64,000 nt of DNA from positions 32,571 through 96,570 of the IMG/VR virus record IMGVR_UViG_3300034072_001395; one strand, given 5' to 3'. The DNA is from a virus. The notes under the pieces were generated by a model. The model had not been told where the DNA came from and did not search any database. It was given only the letters and a program-made list of their open reading frames with translations. The translations under genes and the position numbers were made by a program. How positions within the stretch are numbered: the first letter of the stretch is position 1; each line of letters opens with the position of its first letter. Positions 1-8,219 of this stretch are shown here, one piece after another.

Positions 1-927
1 GCACCGGCGCCCCTGCCGCCCGAGGTCGCCCCCTGGAACGGCGAGCTGCCGGGCCTGGACAACGTGCTCTCCGTCGCCCCCGAGAACGTGCGCGACGCGC
101 TGCGCAAGGGCATCGCGTCCGTGCGCTCGAACATGGACCGCGCGCTCAGCGAGCGGATGCAGAAGATCGCCGAGGAGCGGCGCGAGGCCGCCCAGCAGCG
201 CCAGCTCGCCGAGACGGAGTACCGGGCCGCCAAGGACGCCGCGCGCAAGTGGGCGATGGCCGTCGACAACGGCGACGTGCAGAGCGTTCTTGAGGCGCTC
301 CAGGCCGACGCCGAAGGGCAGATCGCCGAGTTCCGCTCGCGCGCCGAGGTCGCCGAGGCCCAGGCCGAGGCCCTGGAGGCCCGCCAGCGGTCCATCGTCG
401 CCAGCGTGACCGAGGCCCTCCGCAGCGAGTACGACGCCAAGTACGCGCCCATCCTCGCCGAGCGGGACGCCGAGCGTGCCGAGCTGGAGGCCGCCCGGAA
501 GCGCCAGCGGGAGGCCGAGGCGGCCCAGGAGGCCCTGTGGGCCCAGCAGATCGCCGAGGAGCAGGCCGCCCTCGCCAAGCGGATCGTGGCTGCCGCCGAC
601 GCCAAGGGCGCCGCCGTGCCTGCCCACATGCAGAAGTTCGATGGCCTGGCCCCGCTGTTCAACGCCATCGTGCAGACGCTCCAGGCCGAGAGCGGGATCA
701 CGGTCACCGACGACACCCCCGACGAGATCACGAAGCCGCTGATCGAGAAGGCCGAGCAGCGTGTGGCCGCCGCGATCGCGGCCCTCCACCCGAAGCCCGC
801 CACGGCCGCGAGCCCGAACACCGTGTCGGCGCCGCCCGTCGGTGAGGCCGTGGCGACGCAGGGGCGGTCGGGCACCAGCGTCCCGACCACCCCGCAGACC
901 CCGAAGAAGCAGATCCGCCTCTACTGA
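1..927 (+). CDS. Coiled-coil protein, 5' end outside the window
   Basis: The frame is open from base 1 to the TGA at 925-927 (308 codons). A GTG at 64 has no ribosome binding site in front of it, so the true start is probably upstream of the window. The middle of the protein is Ala/Glu/Arg/Gln-rich with heptad character, predicting a long coiled coil; the last 40 residues are Pro/Thr/Ala-rich and end KKQIRLY. Size and composition would suit a scaffold or assembly factor, but no family is recognised. The stop overlaps the convergent gene on the other strand by 7 bases. Confidence 0.75.
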   Translation, partial: APAPLPPEVAPWNGELPGLDNVLSVAPENVRDALRKGIASVRSNMDRALSERMQKIAEERREAAQQRQLAETEYRAAKDAARKWAMAVDNGDVQSVLEALQADAEGQIAEFRSRAEVAEAQAEALEARQRSIVASVTEALRSEYDAKYAPILAERDAERAELEAARKRQREAEAAQEALWAQQIAEEQAALAKRIVAAADAKGAAVPAHMQKFDGLAPLFNAIVQTLQAESGITVTDDTPDEITKPLIEKAEQRVAAAIAALHPKPATAASPNTVSAPPVGEAVATQGRSGTSVPTTPQTPKKQIRLY

Positions 928-1880
928 GGCGGGCGCGAGTTGGAGAGCATGGCGATCAGCGCCTCGTAGGAGAGGGCGCCACCCTCGACGAGGGGCGCGA
1001 GCCGGGCGGCCGCAGCCTCGCGCTTGGCGGCGGCGCGGGCCATCTCCTTCGAGGTGCGCACGTCCTCCTCGTAGACGGAGATCGCGGCGTACTCCCCGGG
1101 GCACGTCGGCGACGTGAAGATCGGGGTCGTGTCGAAGTCGCCGAGGAAGTGGACGGCGTACTCAACCCCGTCGTCGGGGAAGTACGCGCCGATCTTCGTC
1201 GGAGCCGACGTGTCGCCGGTGGTGAAGGGCGGGACGGCCGCGTCCTTCGGGGTGACGACGGCCAGGAACACCATCGGGAGCCCCGCGAGCGGGTTGTCGC
1301 CGCGGCCACGGTTCGGCGGGCGCTCGTCCCGCAGGGCGTGGGCCGTGAGGCTGTAGGCGCCGTACTGCGAGTAGTGCTCGTTGAGCGCCGACATCACGGC
1401 GGGCGAGAAGGGGACCTCGTGGGCCAGCGGCGCACCCTGCCACACGGGGACCTGGCCCACGCTGGAGGCCACCGGCACCTCGATGTCGAAGGTGTCGGCC
1501 TCCTCGACGGGTGCGGGGGGCTGCATGGGCGCCGGAGCGGGCGCCGGGGGCGGCGCGGGGGGCGCCTTCGGGCGCACGGGGAGCGGCGGAGGGGCCGGGA
1601 CGGGCGCCTGGACGGGGCGCGCGGGCGGCAGGACGGCCTCGGGGGCGCCATCGAGGGCGTGAGCGAGCAGCGCGGCGCGGGATCGCTGGAACTTGCCCGG
1701 CAGGATGGTCTCCCGGCCCGGCGGCGGCTCCTTGGTGGCGCCGAACTGGAACAGGATCTCCCCGATCAGCCAGTCCTCGACGTACTCGCGCGGCGGAGGA
1801 GGCGCCCAGGGCGCCATCCGGCCCATCTCGGCGTGCATGGCGGACACGATCGTGTCGAACATCGGCTTTCCGCGGCTCAT
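921..1880 (-). CDS. Hypothetical protein with proline-rich linker
   Basis: 319 aa. AGGAGG lies 6 bases before the ATG, which overlaps the stop of the upstream gene as ATGA. Residues 83-125 are an almost pure Pro/Ala linker separating an N-terminal region of about 80 residues from a C-terminal domain of about 190 residues. It is the last gene of the leftward operon that starts near 7426. No family is recognised; the two-domain, linker-joined layout is seen in many phage accessory proteins. Confidence 0.75.
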   Translation of the reverse strand: MSRGKPMFDTIVSAMHAEMGRMAPWAPPPPREYVEDWLIGEILFQFGATKEPPPGRETILPGKFQRSRAALLAHALDGAPEAVLPPARPVQAPVPAPPPLPVRPKAPPAPPPAPAPAPMQPPAPVEEADTFDIEVPVASSVGQVPVWQGAPLAHEVPFSPAVMSALNEHYSQYGAYSLTAHALRDERPPNRGRGDNPLAGLPMVFLAVVTPKDAAVPPFTTGDTSAPTKIGAYFPDDGVEYAVHFLGDFDTTPIFTSPTCPGEYAAISVYEEDVRTSKEMARAAAKREAAAARLAPLVEGGALSYEALIAMLSNSRPPQ

Positions 1881-2089
1881 GGAGCCTCCTTGTCGGGCAT
1901 CAGCTCGAAGCGGACGCCGTCGAACGCCTCTGGCGGGCGGGTGAAGTAGTGGTGGCGCACGATGTCTTGGTAGACAGCGAGCAAAGGGAACTTCTGGCGG
2001 TCGTCTGCGACCTCGTTGGCGATCGCCACGATGACGTAGTACCCGCCGGTGCGCTTGTGGCGCCACACCTGGCCGACTTTGACGCTCAC
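1877..2089 (-). CDS. DUF1653-like small protein
   Basis: 70 aa. Two GTG codons are possible; the second (2089) is chosen because AGGAGG then lies 6 bases away and the start forms a GTGA overlap with the upstream stop. The pattern GQVWRHKRTGGYYVIVAI, then LAVYQDI, then YFTRPPEAFDG matches the small DUF1653 fold as I know it (a Y-V-A-x-VVYQ-x-RP-F pattern). That family's function is unknown. It is translationally coupled on both sides. Confidence 0.7.
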   Translation of the reverse strand: MSVKVGQVWRHKRTGGYYVIVAIANEVADDRQKFPLLAVYQDIVRHHYFTRPPEAFDGVRFELMPDKEAP

Positions 2090-2421
2090 CACAGCCCTCC
2101 TGGCTCCAGATCGGCGTATCCAGGCAGCGTCGTGGGGTCAACTGGCGTGCGATCGACGCCAGAAGCCTCCCGATCGCCGCAGAAGGCGTGCTGATCGTAC
2201 CACGCGCCGAGCTTCACGACCCTCCAGGCCCACAGAACAGGCCCGCGAGAGCGGAAACCGCCTCCTCCGTCGAAGCCGCCGTTGGCCTGGCGCACGAAAC
2301 CGACCGCTTCTTGCCACGATCCGTGGCGGAAGTGGGCGTATTCGGCTCCGCAGACGCACTTACGGGCGTCGACGTGCGCCCCTGGAGGCTCCGGCGGCCT
2401 GATCTTGACGTTGACGGGCAT
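2086..2421 (-). CDS. Hypothetical protein
   Basis: 111 aa, ATG at 2421. It has one Cys pair (CVCG) near residue 23, a third Cys near residue 81, and a Gly-rich middle. The stop overlaps the next gene as GTGA. It is 10 bases downstream of the preceding cistron in the same leftward operon. No family is recognised. Confidence 0.6.
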   Translation of the reverse strand: MPVNVKIRPPEPPGAHVDARKCVCGAEYAHFRHGSWQEAVGFVRQANGGFDGGGGFRSRGPVLWAWRVVKLGAWYDQHAFCGDREASGVDRTPVDPTTLPGYADLEPGGLW

Positions 2422-2431
2422 GGATCACCCG

Positions 2432-2773
2432 TCAATCGGGGTAGACGTAGGGCTTGTAGTCCGCGCGACGGCTCCGCGGGTCGGGCGATCCGGTCCGCGC
2501 GTGCTCCGCCATCGCCCGCCACCACGCCATCTTCTCGATGTCGCCCTCTGGATCGCCCTTCCGGCCGCCTCGGACGGCGTACTTGAGGGCGTGCGTGTCG
2601 CAGGCGTGCGCGAACAGCTTGTCCGCGACCACCCGGATGTGCCCGTCGGGCGTGCCGGGAGGACAGAGAGCCTCCTTGGCGGTGACGAAGGCCATGTCGC
2701 GCATCATGTCGACGGCCTCGCGGGCGCCGACGAGGTAGCGCGCGGGCGCCTTGGTGTTGCCGTTGTCGCTCAT
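2432..2773 (-). CDS. Hypothetical protein
   Basis: 113 aa, soluble, with a charged C-terminus ending YKPYVYPD. There is no good ribosome binding site; its ATG overlaps the stop of the upstream 49-residue membrane protein as ATGA, so translation is probably coupled. No family is recognised. Confidence 0.65.
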   Translation of the reverse strand: MSDNGNTKAPARYLVGAREAVDMMRDMAFVTAKEALCPPGTPDGHIRVVADKLFAHACDTHALKYAVRGGRKGDPEGDIEKMAWWRAMAEHARTGSPDPRSRRADYKPYVYPD

Positions 2774-2919
2774 GCGCGCCACGCGAAGGCCGCGAAGGCC
2801 AGGAAGGGCAGGCCCGCCAGCGAGAGCATCGGGTTGTGCCCCTGGCTGTGGAGGGCCAGGGTGTTCCCGAGGACGATGGCGGCGCCGACGATGAGCGTGG
2901 GCCAGGGTGCGCGCAGCAT
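2770..2919 (-). CDS. Small membrane protein (49 aa)
   Basis: Short gene with GAGGAG before the ATG at 2919 and an ATGA overlap with the next gene. The 49 residues hold two hydrophobic segments (about 9-21 and 34-46), so it probably spans the membrane twice. Size and topology would fit a holin-like or membrane-stress peptide, but nothing shows that directly. Confidence 0.6.
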   Translation of the reverse strand: MLRAPWPTLIVGAAIVLGNTLALHSQGHNPMLSLAGLPFLAFAAFAWRA

Positions 2920-2930
2920 GTTGGGGCTCC

Positions 2931-3326
2931 TCAGTTGTAGTCGCTGGCGTCGGCGGCGTCTCCGCCGGCGTCAGGAGCCCCGTACTCCGCTTCCAGCTCC
3001 AGCGCAAGGCCCTGCATGCGCAGCCGAGCGATCCCAGCGTCGCCGCCCGCCTCGGCGAAGCACGCCTGATAGGCGATCTCCGCGAGCGTGCGGGCGGTCC
3101 CGAATGTCATCGGGCCCTTGTCACGGGCCGTCCGCTTGATGTAGTCGGCCAGCACGTCGCTGTCGTCGAGCAGGGTGGCGCTGGGCGCACTGAACACAGC
3201 GAACACCAGCACCTCCTCGTCGCCGTCGAACCGCTCGCGCCCGATGGGCAGCGCGCAGTCGGCCATCTCGACGGGCACGGGCCCGTCCTTGCGAGTGGCG
3301 CGCTGAAGTCGGACGCGATCGGCCAT
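2931..3326 (-). CDS. Hypothetical protein
   Basis: 131 aa with GGGAG before the ATG at 3326. The N-terminal half is beta-like with an acidic FDGDEEV stretch; the C-terminal half is helical and ends in an Asp/Ala-rich tail. It sits directly downstream of the Acb2/Tad1-like gene (9-base gap). No family is recognised. Confidence 0.65.
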   Translation of the reverse strand: MADRVRLQRATRKDGPVPVEMADCALPIGRERFDGDEEVLVFAVFSAPSATLLDDSDVLADYIKRTARDKGPMTFGTARTLAEIAYQACFAEAGGDAGIARLRMQGLALELEAEYGAPDAGGDAADASDYN

Positions 3327-3335
3327 GACGGCTCC

Positions 3336-3767
3336 CTACTGCGCGTTGACGCCGAGGACACCGCGCGCCTTGCGCTCGGTCCCCCGGCTGCGGATGATGT
3401 CCAGGGCGTCGCGGATGTGCGCCAGCGCGCGGGCGTTGCTCTCGTGCGCGAAGGGGCCGGCCTGGAACGCCTCCAGGCGGTCGACCAGCACGGCGGCCAG
3501 GGCGGCGTCGACGCAGCCGGTGAGCTTGCCGTCGGGGCCGCGGGGGCCGTGCTGGAAGTCCACGGCCGCGACGATCTTGCCGCCGACGTTGACCTCGTAG
3601 TGGTGCGAGGCGCCGCCCGCGGCGGGGTCGCGCTCATCGCAGGTGATCACGAGGTCGGCGGCGCCGAAGGGGTCGATGTGTGCGAGGACCTTGCGCGGGA
3701 GCGGGTAGGGCAGGGAGCCCGTGAAGCCGGGGCAGGATGGGTTCAGGTCGATGATCTCGTCAGACAC
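3336..3767 (-). CDS. Acb2/Tad1 hairpin-like protein, candidate cyclic-nucleotide sponge
   Basis: 143 aa, GTG start at 3767 after GAGGTG. Residues 56-75 are beta-like and end FQHGP. They are followed by a helical hairpin: about 93-103 (VLVDRLEAFQ), then GPFAHESN, then a second helix (ALAHIRDALDII) and the ending ERKARGVLG. As I recall them, phage proteins with an Acb2/Tad1-type hairpin share FQxGP, the DRLxxFQxGPF turn, a helix with xALxHI, and the RGVxG end. Acb2 and Tad1 bind cyclic nucleotides or gcADPR made by CBASS and Thoeris and so block those defences. The family match is a pattern reading; the function is inferred. Confidence 0.6.
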   Translation of the reverse strand: MSDEIIDLNPSCPGFTGSLPYPLPRKVLAHIDPFGAADLVITCDERDPAAGGASHHYEVNVGGKIVAAVDFQHGPRGPDGKLTGCVDAALAAVLVDRLEAFQAGPFAHESNARALAHIRDALDIIRSRGTERKARGVLGVNAQ

Positions 3768-3993
3768 CGGACACCTCGGTGGACGCGGGGGCGTCCTCGG
3801 TCTCGGAGGGCGGCAGCTCGATGATCTCGGGCGCGGCCTCGACGGGCTCGCCGACCTCGGCCTCGACCTCGACGACGGGCGGGGCCTCCTCGACGGTCAG
3901 GATGATGGCGCCGTCGGTGAGCTTGAACACCAGCAGGCCGAGCAGGGTGAGAAGCAGGGCGAAGATGCCGTGCTTGCGGTTCAGAGACGACAT
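3760..3993 (-). CDS. Single-pass membrane protein with acidic tail
   Basis: 77 aa. The ATG at 3993 has only a weak GGGGG upstream. Residues 9-26 form one hydrophobic helix; the rest is strongly acidic and Pro/Glu/Val-rich. An N-in single-pass topology with a long acidic extramembrane tail is likely. It overlaps the Acb2/Tad1-like gene by 8 bases, so the two are co-translated. Function unknown. Confidence 0.65.
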   Translation of the reverse strand: MSSLNRKHGIFALLLTLLGLLVFKLTDGAIILTVEEAPPVVEVEAEVGEPVEAAPEIIELPPSETEDAPASTEVSGV

Positions 3994-3998
3994 GACGG

Positions 3999-4223
3999 TC
4001 AGACCCCCGGGTGGGTGAGCAGGTAGAGCATGAAGTTGAAGGCGACGAAGAAGGCTCCGCCGTCGCGGTCGAAGAACTCGGTCAGGATGCGCCAGTACGT
4101 CTTGGCGTCGAGCGTCCAGGGCGGGAACTCCTGGCGGACGCGGATGAGCGTCAGAGCGCCCACGATCAGGTAGACGCAGCACATCAGGAAGTTCAGCAGC
4201 CAGAGGACCACGGGCGGCTCCAT
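3999..4223 (-). CDS. Small two-helix membrane protein
   Basis: 74 aa with AGGA before the ATG at 4223. Two hydrophobic segments (about 4-26 and 56-70) flank a charged loop. It is the first gene after a consensus promoter at 4234-4262, so this and the downstream small genes can be expressed apart from the primase-helicase. Function unknown. Confidence 0.7.
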   Translation of the reverse strand: MEPPVVLWLLNFLMCCVYLIVGALTLIRVRQEFPPWTLDAKTYWRILTEFFDRDGGAFFVAFNFMLYLLTHPGV

Positions 4224-4233
4224 TGTCCTGCCG

Positions 4234-4262
4234 AGCGTAGCCCGGCGAGGCGCACCTGTCAA
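4234..4262 (-). promoter_or_regulatory. Sigma70-type promoter inside end of primase gene
   Basis: On the minus strand: TTGACA, 17 bases, TACGCT, with the ATG at 4223 about 10 bases past the -10 box. The -35 overlaps the primase-helicase stop codon. Confidence 0.75.
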
Positions 4263-7200
4263 CTCGACCGGATGGCGTCGTCGGGGGCGTCCTTCCGGGC
4301 GACGTACATGCCGTCCGCGTCGTCGCCAGTTGCGGCGGCCCGGCGCTCGCGGTAGTCGTCGTCCTCGACGATCCGCTCCTGCCAGCGGCGGGAGAGCGCG
4401 TCCACCAGCTCCAGGCGGTCGGTGTCGACGTGGTAGACGCGCACGATCGCGCCGTCCAGGCCGCGGGACCGACGGGACTTCAACCGGAGGCCGACGCTGC
4501 GGAGCACCTGGGCGAGATACTGCGCGTGCGAGAGCGTCGGGCCCTCGGGGATCCCGAGCGCGGCCTGCTCGCGCCGGGTGGCCGAGAGGATCTCGGCGAG
4601 CCACTCGAAGGGGATCGCGCGACCATCGAGCAAGTTGCGGCGGGCCAGCTCACGCATCGTGAAGGCCGCGAGGCGAGCCGCGGGCAAGACCGTGCGGTAC
4701 GTCATCGCCGTCTCACCGCGGGAGCGGTTGACCTCGTAGCGGGCCACGGCGTCCCGCTTGCCCGTGCGCAGGAGCGACTGCTGCGCGTAGGCGAGCACCT
4801 GCTTCGGCAGCTTCCCGCGCAGAGCCTCGGAGCAGATGTCGACCTTCTGCTCGAAGTCCGCGGAGGACAGCGCGCCGCCGAACATGTGCAGGTAGCGGGT
4901 GGCCGTGTGCCGGATCTGCTCGTCGCGGGACCGGGGGCCCGACCGGGCGATCCGCGTCATGTCCGCTTCGGGGAGCGGCTCGGCCTCGGCGATCTTCGTG
5001 GCGCGCTCCAAGTGGATCGCCTTGGCGATCTCGCGCACGGCCTCGGCGGCGCCGCTGTCGAGCACGTCCTCGACGTACTCCTCGAAGTTGTGCGTCTCCC
5101 GCAGCTTCGGGAGCGTCCAGCCGCGGCCCGAGAGGTAGCTGGCGGCGATGGAGGCCGCCTGCGCCGAGCCGAGGCGCTGGAGGTTGAGGTCCTGGCGGTA
5201 CTCGGAGAGCAGGTAGGCCGTGGACTTGGCCTCGACGCCGAGCGCCCGGCGGGCCGTCTCCACGTCGCGGAGGAAGTGCTGCTCGATGGCCGTCGGCGAG
5301 AAGCGCCAGGAGTCGGCCGCGGGCGGCTTGCGGCTGGTGCCCGAGATGAACACCCGCGGGTCGTTGGGATGGCGGACGCGGTGGAGCATCTGCTCGACGA
5401 CCGACGCGCTGCCGATGAAGTCGCGCCCGACGAGGACGTGGCGGTGGTCGTACCAGCCCACCCGGTCGAACGAGACGCCGGTGGACATCGCCGTGTTGTA
5501 GACCAGAACGTCGTGGGAGAGCGCGTCCTGGGAGAAGTCCTCGGGGTCCGCCTCGCCGTCGCTGCCGACGATCACGCGCACCGTGCGGCCGGTGCCGGCG
5601 ACCCGCCCCTCCAGCAACTTGCCGATGGCCTGCGCCATCTTGCGCTCGTAGCAGGCGATCGCCACCCGCTTGCCGGCCTCGACCTGCGACACGATCAGCT
5701 CGATGTGCTTGTCGGAGGACGACGGACCCTCGCCGGGCGCGCCATCGTACACCTCGTCCTCCTCGTCGGACGGCGGGGTGCCCAGGTGGACGAAGGGCCA
5801 GCAGTGGCCGATGGTCGTCATCTCGACGAAGTTGCAAGCGCCCTGCGCGAGCGCCGACCGGGCGTGCTCGATGTCGCGGATCAGGTTGAGGGTGCCGAGG
5901 CTCGCGTGCGCGTCGGCCAGGATGATCCGCGAGGCCAGGGAGCAGCAGTAGACCAGCCGGGAGTACGTCTGCTGGGCGTCCTTCGACTTCAACATCGAGT
6001 AGATCTGCGTGAGCATCTGCTCGATCTCGTCGATGAGGATCACGCTGCCGTCGGGCTTCCACTTCTCCGTGACGTTCCGCAGGGCGGCGAAGGACGAGGA
6101 CGTGTCCGCGTCGGCCACCTTGCTCCCCGAGCCAGCGGCCGCGTGGACCAGGTCGAGCCGGGCGGCGAGGTTCTTGGCGAGGGAGACGAAGGGGCTGATC
6201 GCCAGGACGCGCCGACGCTCGGCCCGCGCCTGCTTGACGGCGGCCTCCATCAAGTGCGTCTTGCCGCTGCCGGTGCGGGCCGTCAGGAGCACGAAGTCGG
6301 GCAGGTTCTCGGGGAACTGCGCGTAGCCGCGCTCGTCGAGGGGCAGCTCGACGGACGCGCGCAGGATGCCCTCGCAGTCCTGCATGGACAGCGCGTGGCG
6401 GGGCATCGCCGTGGGCACGATCTCGGACGGCAGCGCGTCGACCGTCGAGGCCACACGCGCGGACAACCGCGGCGACGTGCCCTGCTTGAACCGGGCGTAG
6501 TCGTAGCGGAACACCGTATGGCACTTCCAGCAGGTGAAGTCATCCTTGTCCTCGACGGCCCGCAGCGAGGTGTTGCTGCCGCACGACGGGCAGCCCGTCC
6601 GGTCCTCGGGACGCTCGGCGCGCGGCCAGACCGCGAAGGTCCACGGCACCTTCTCTCGCTCGGCGCGCGGCTTCAGCGTGCGGCCCTCCTTCTTGGCCTT
6701 GCGCTGCTCGGCGCGCAGCGCACGCAGCTCGTCGCGCGACATGCGCGAAGGGGCCGGGAGCCAGTCGCTCTCGTGCTTGATGCGGTCGAACCAGGGGTCG
6801 AACGAGGGCGTGTCGTTGTGGAACAGGTCCGGCCGGTACAGCCGGGCGGTCTTGTCCGAGGCGCGGTGGCCGCCGCCAGGGACCGGGAAGATGCGGGTGC
6901 CGATGTCCTTGGCGCTGGCGTCCCACCACCAGAGCGACTCGCCCTTGAAGTTGTGCCACGCCTTGATCACGTCCTTCATACGGGAAGGCGACCAGGGGGA
7001 CGAGGGGTAGCCCTCGCCATCGGGCATCCAGTAGATCAGGCAGAGGCCGTGGCCGGTGTAGATGATCCGGTTGGGACGGCCGAGTCCCGCCTCGCCGGTG
7101 GCTTCGAGGACGTGCTCGACGAACTGCACGCCGTCCATCCAGGCCAGCACGGCGTCCTCGGACATCGCGTAGAGAGCGGCCTTCCGGGCGCTGCGGTCCT

Positions 7201-7426
7201 CGCCGAGCGAGACAGCCAGCGGGCTATCGCAGATGTCAACGTCGATGGTGAGCGCCGCGACCTTCGCCAGGTCGCAGGCCCGCATCTTGTTGCCGTCGGC
7301 GTCCTTGCGGAAGAAGCCGCCGGCGGTGAACCACTGAGCCCGGATGTCGCCGGCGCGCTTGACGGAGCGTGCCCGGAGTTCCATGCCCGCCGGAGGGCGC
7401 GGGAGGTAGTCGGCCTGGATCGCCAT
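4259..7426 (-). CDS. Primase-helicase (AEP-type primase, zinc finger, origin-binding-type helicase)
   Basis: 1055 aa. The ATG at 7426 is chosen for GAGGA 8 bases upstream. Residues 58-64 (ALTIDVD) fit the catalytic DxD of archaeo-eukaryotic primases; GHGLCLIYW (126-133) and FPVPGGGHRASDKTARLYRP (about 180-199) match later primase motifs. A four-Cys zinc ribbon follows (C279, C282, C299, C302). The helicase part has Walker A (TGSGKT, about 385-390) and Walker B (DEIE, about 466-469), then a region (STGVSFDRVGW, QMLHRVRHP) like the conserved C-terminal motifs of herpes-type origin-binding helicases. It probably opens and primes the phage origin. It is the first gene of the leftward operon; domain reading is firm, exact subfamily is not. 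Confidence 0.8.
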   Translation of the reverse strand: MAIQADYLPRPPAGMELRARSVKRAGDIRAQWFTAGGFFRKDADGNKMRACDLAKVAALTIDVDICDSPLAVSLGEDRSARKAALYAMSEDAVLAWMDGVQFVEHVLEATGEAGLGRPNRIIYTGHGLCLIYWMPDGEGYPSSPWSPSRMKDVIKAWHNFKGESLWWWDASAKDIGTRIFPVPGGGHRASDKTARLYRPDLFHNDTPSFDPWFDRIKHESDWLPAPSRMSRDELRALRAEQRKAKKEGRTLKPRAEREKVPWTFAVWPRAERPEDRTGCPSCGSNTSLRAVEDKDDFTCWKCHTVFRYDYARFKQGTSPRLSARVASTVDALPSEIVPTAMPRHALSMQDCEGILRASVELPLDERGYAQFPENLPDFVLLTARTGSGKTHLMEAAVKQARAERRRVLAISPFVSLAKNLAARLDLVHAAAGSGSKVADADTSSSFAALRNVTEKWKPDGSVILIDEIEQMLTQIYSMLKSKDAQQTYSRLVYCCSLASRIILADAHASLGTLNLIRDIEHARSALAQGACNFVEMTTIGHCWPFVHLGTPPSDEEDEVYDGAPGEGPSSSDKHIELIVSQVEAGKRVAIACYERKMAQAIGKLLEGRVAGTGRTVRVIVGSDGEADPEDFSQDALSHDVLVYNTAMSTGVSFDRVGWYDHRHVLVGRDFIGSASVVEQMLHRVRHPNDPRVFISGTSRKPPAADSWRFSPTAIEQHFLRDVETARRALGVEAKSTAYLLSEYRQDLNLQRLGSAQAASIAASYLSGRGWTLPKLRETHNFEEYVEDVLDSGAAEAVREIAKAIHLERATKIAEAEPLPEADMTRIARSGPRSRDEQIRHTATRYLHMFGGALSSADFEQKVDICSEALRGKLPKQVLAYAQQSLLRTGKRDAVARYEVNRSRGETAMTYRTVLPAARLAAFTMRELARRNLLDGRAIPFEWLAEILSATRREQAALGIPEGPTLSHAQYLAQVLRSVGLRLKSRRSRGLDGAIVRVYHVDTDRLELVDALSRRWQERIVEDDDYRERRAAATGDDADGMYVARKDAPDDAIRSS

Positions 7427-7543
7427 GCGGTGTCCTCGAAGGTGCCGGCCGCGTAGCGCGTGCATCGGCGGCACGCCAGCCACTTAGCACGGCGGAGCGC
7501 AACGCGCACTTGACGGTGTGTGGGCGCCTCGGCCACGATCGCG

Positions 7544-7566
7544 TATCGGTCAACGATCTCACCACT
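7544..7566 (+). repeat. Intergenic control element, copy 1
   Basis: Reads TATCGGTCAACGATCTCACC then ACT. The match with other copies continues downstream to GCTGATCCACG. This and seven other good copies occur only in the gene-free regions between operons. Confidence 0.75.
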
Positions 7567-7624
7567 GGCGGGCTGATCCACGCTGCACACGGCGCGGCAT
7601 TAGATCCCTTCTGGCTTGCCGCCG

Positions 7625-7647
7625 CTTGGTGCGATCGTCGATGGACA
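7625..7647 (-). repeat. Intergenic control element, copy 2
   Basis: On the minus strand it reads TGTCCATCGACGATCGCACC then AAG, preceded by GAGAACGCCG. It points towards copy 1 with starts about 81 bases apart, the same arrangement as the pair at 58594/58674. Confidence 0.65.
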
Positions 7648-7670
7648 CGGCGTTCTCGGCGTGTTACAGC
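7642..7670 (+). promoter_or_regulatory. Possible sigma70-type promoter
   Basis: TGGACA, 17 bases, TACAGC, about 60 bases before the ATG at 7734. The -35 overlaps element copy 2. Confidence 0.5.
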
Positions 7671-7733
7671 ATACGCGCCTACGGCGCCCGTAGGTCCGTC
7701 GGGTTCTACTGATCTCACCACTGGAGGCATCGC

Positions 7734-8153
7734 ATGACGCCCTTTATCACGCACGTCCTCGCGTCCCCGGACGGCTACCGCACCCGCGGCCTGCTCCTCC
7801 GCGCGTCGCCGAAGCGCGTCAGCGACCTGGCGCGGCACATCCGCCTGCTGGCCGGCGTCCCGCCGGAGGGTCTGACCGAGTCGCCGCCGACGGGCTCGCT
7901 GATCAACGGGGGCTTCCTGCACACCGAAGATCCGCACCACCTGACGCCTGGTGGTGTGATGCTCCTCCACTACCGCAAGTACGGCTTCCTGGCCGACCAT
8001 GCGGTGCGTGCCCTGGCCCTGCACGTCCGCGGCGTGGAGTTCGACGCCGAGCTGGCCGAGGACGCCATCCAGGCGATCCGCGACAACTTCACGCCGGCGA
8101 GCGATGCGATCGTCGACCTGTCGGGCGTTGAGGATGTGATTGTCGAAGTGTGA
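7734..8153 (+). CDS. Hypothetical protein
   Basis: 139 aa, GGAGG 6 bases before the ATG. Soluble, mixed alpha/beta, with a His-rich stretch (DPHHL) and an acidic C-terminus. It is the first gene of the rightward operon that carries the DUF262 protein and an amino-methyltransferase. No family is recognised. Confidence 0.75.
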   Translation: MTPFITHVLASPDGYRTRGLLLRASPKRVSDLARHIRLLAGVPPEGLTESPPTGSLINGGFLHTEDPHHLTPGGVMLLHYRKYGFLADHAVRALALHVRGVEFDAELAEDAIQAIRDNFTPASDAIVDLSGVEDVIVEV

Positions 8154-8219
8154 CGCGGGAGGGTTGACAGCGGCGGCCGGGCGGGTGACCTGAATGGCAC
8201 CCAGCACCGGAGGCCATTC

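Larger units (their letters stand above)
7427..7733. other. Gene-free divergent control region A
   Basis: 307 bases between the leftward primase operon and the rightward DUF262 operon. It holds two head-to-head copies of the 23-bp intergenic element, a sigma70-like promoter, and a repeat of the 14 bases GATCTCACCACTGG (7553-7566 and 7711-7724), the second copy of which supplies the GGAGG of the gene at 7734. No protein-coding signal is seen. Confidence 0.7.

Noticed and set aside
4430-7456. A very long open frame on the plus strand (about 1000 codons) opposite the primase-helicase
   Set aside because: It is a high-GC antisense shadow: composition is Arg/Gly/Ala/Leu-biased without domains, while the minus frame has clear motifs, a ribosome binding site and operon spacing.
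7711-7724. GATCTCACCACTGG as another copy of the intergenic element
   Set aside because: Only the last 14 bases are shared and the TCAACG core is missing; here it mainly supplies the ribosome binding site of the gene at 7734.
8160-8205. TTGACA at 8165 as promoter for the first DUF262 gene
   Set aside because: The -35 is perfect but no TAnnnT-like -10 lies at 16-18 bases.
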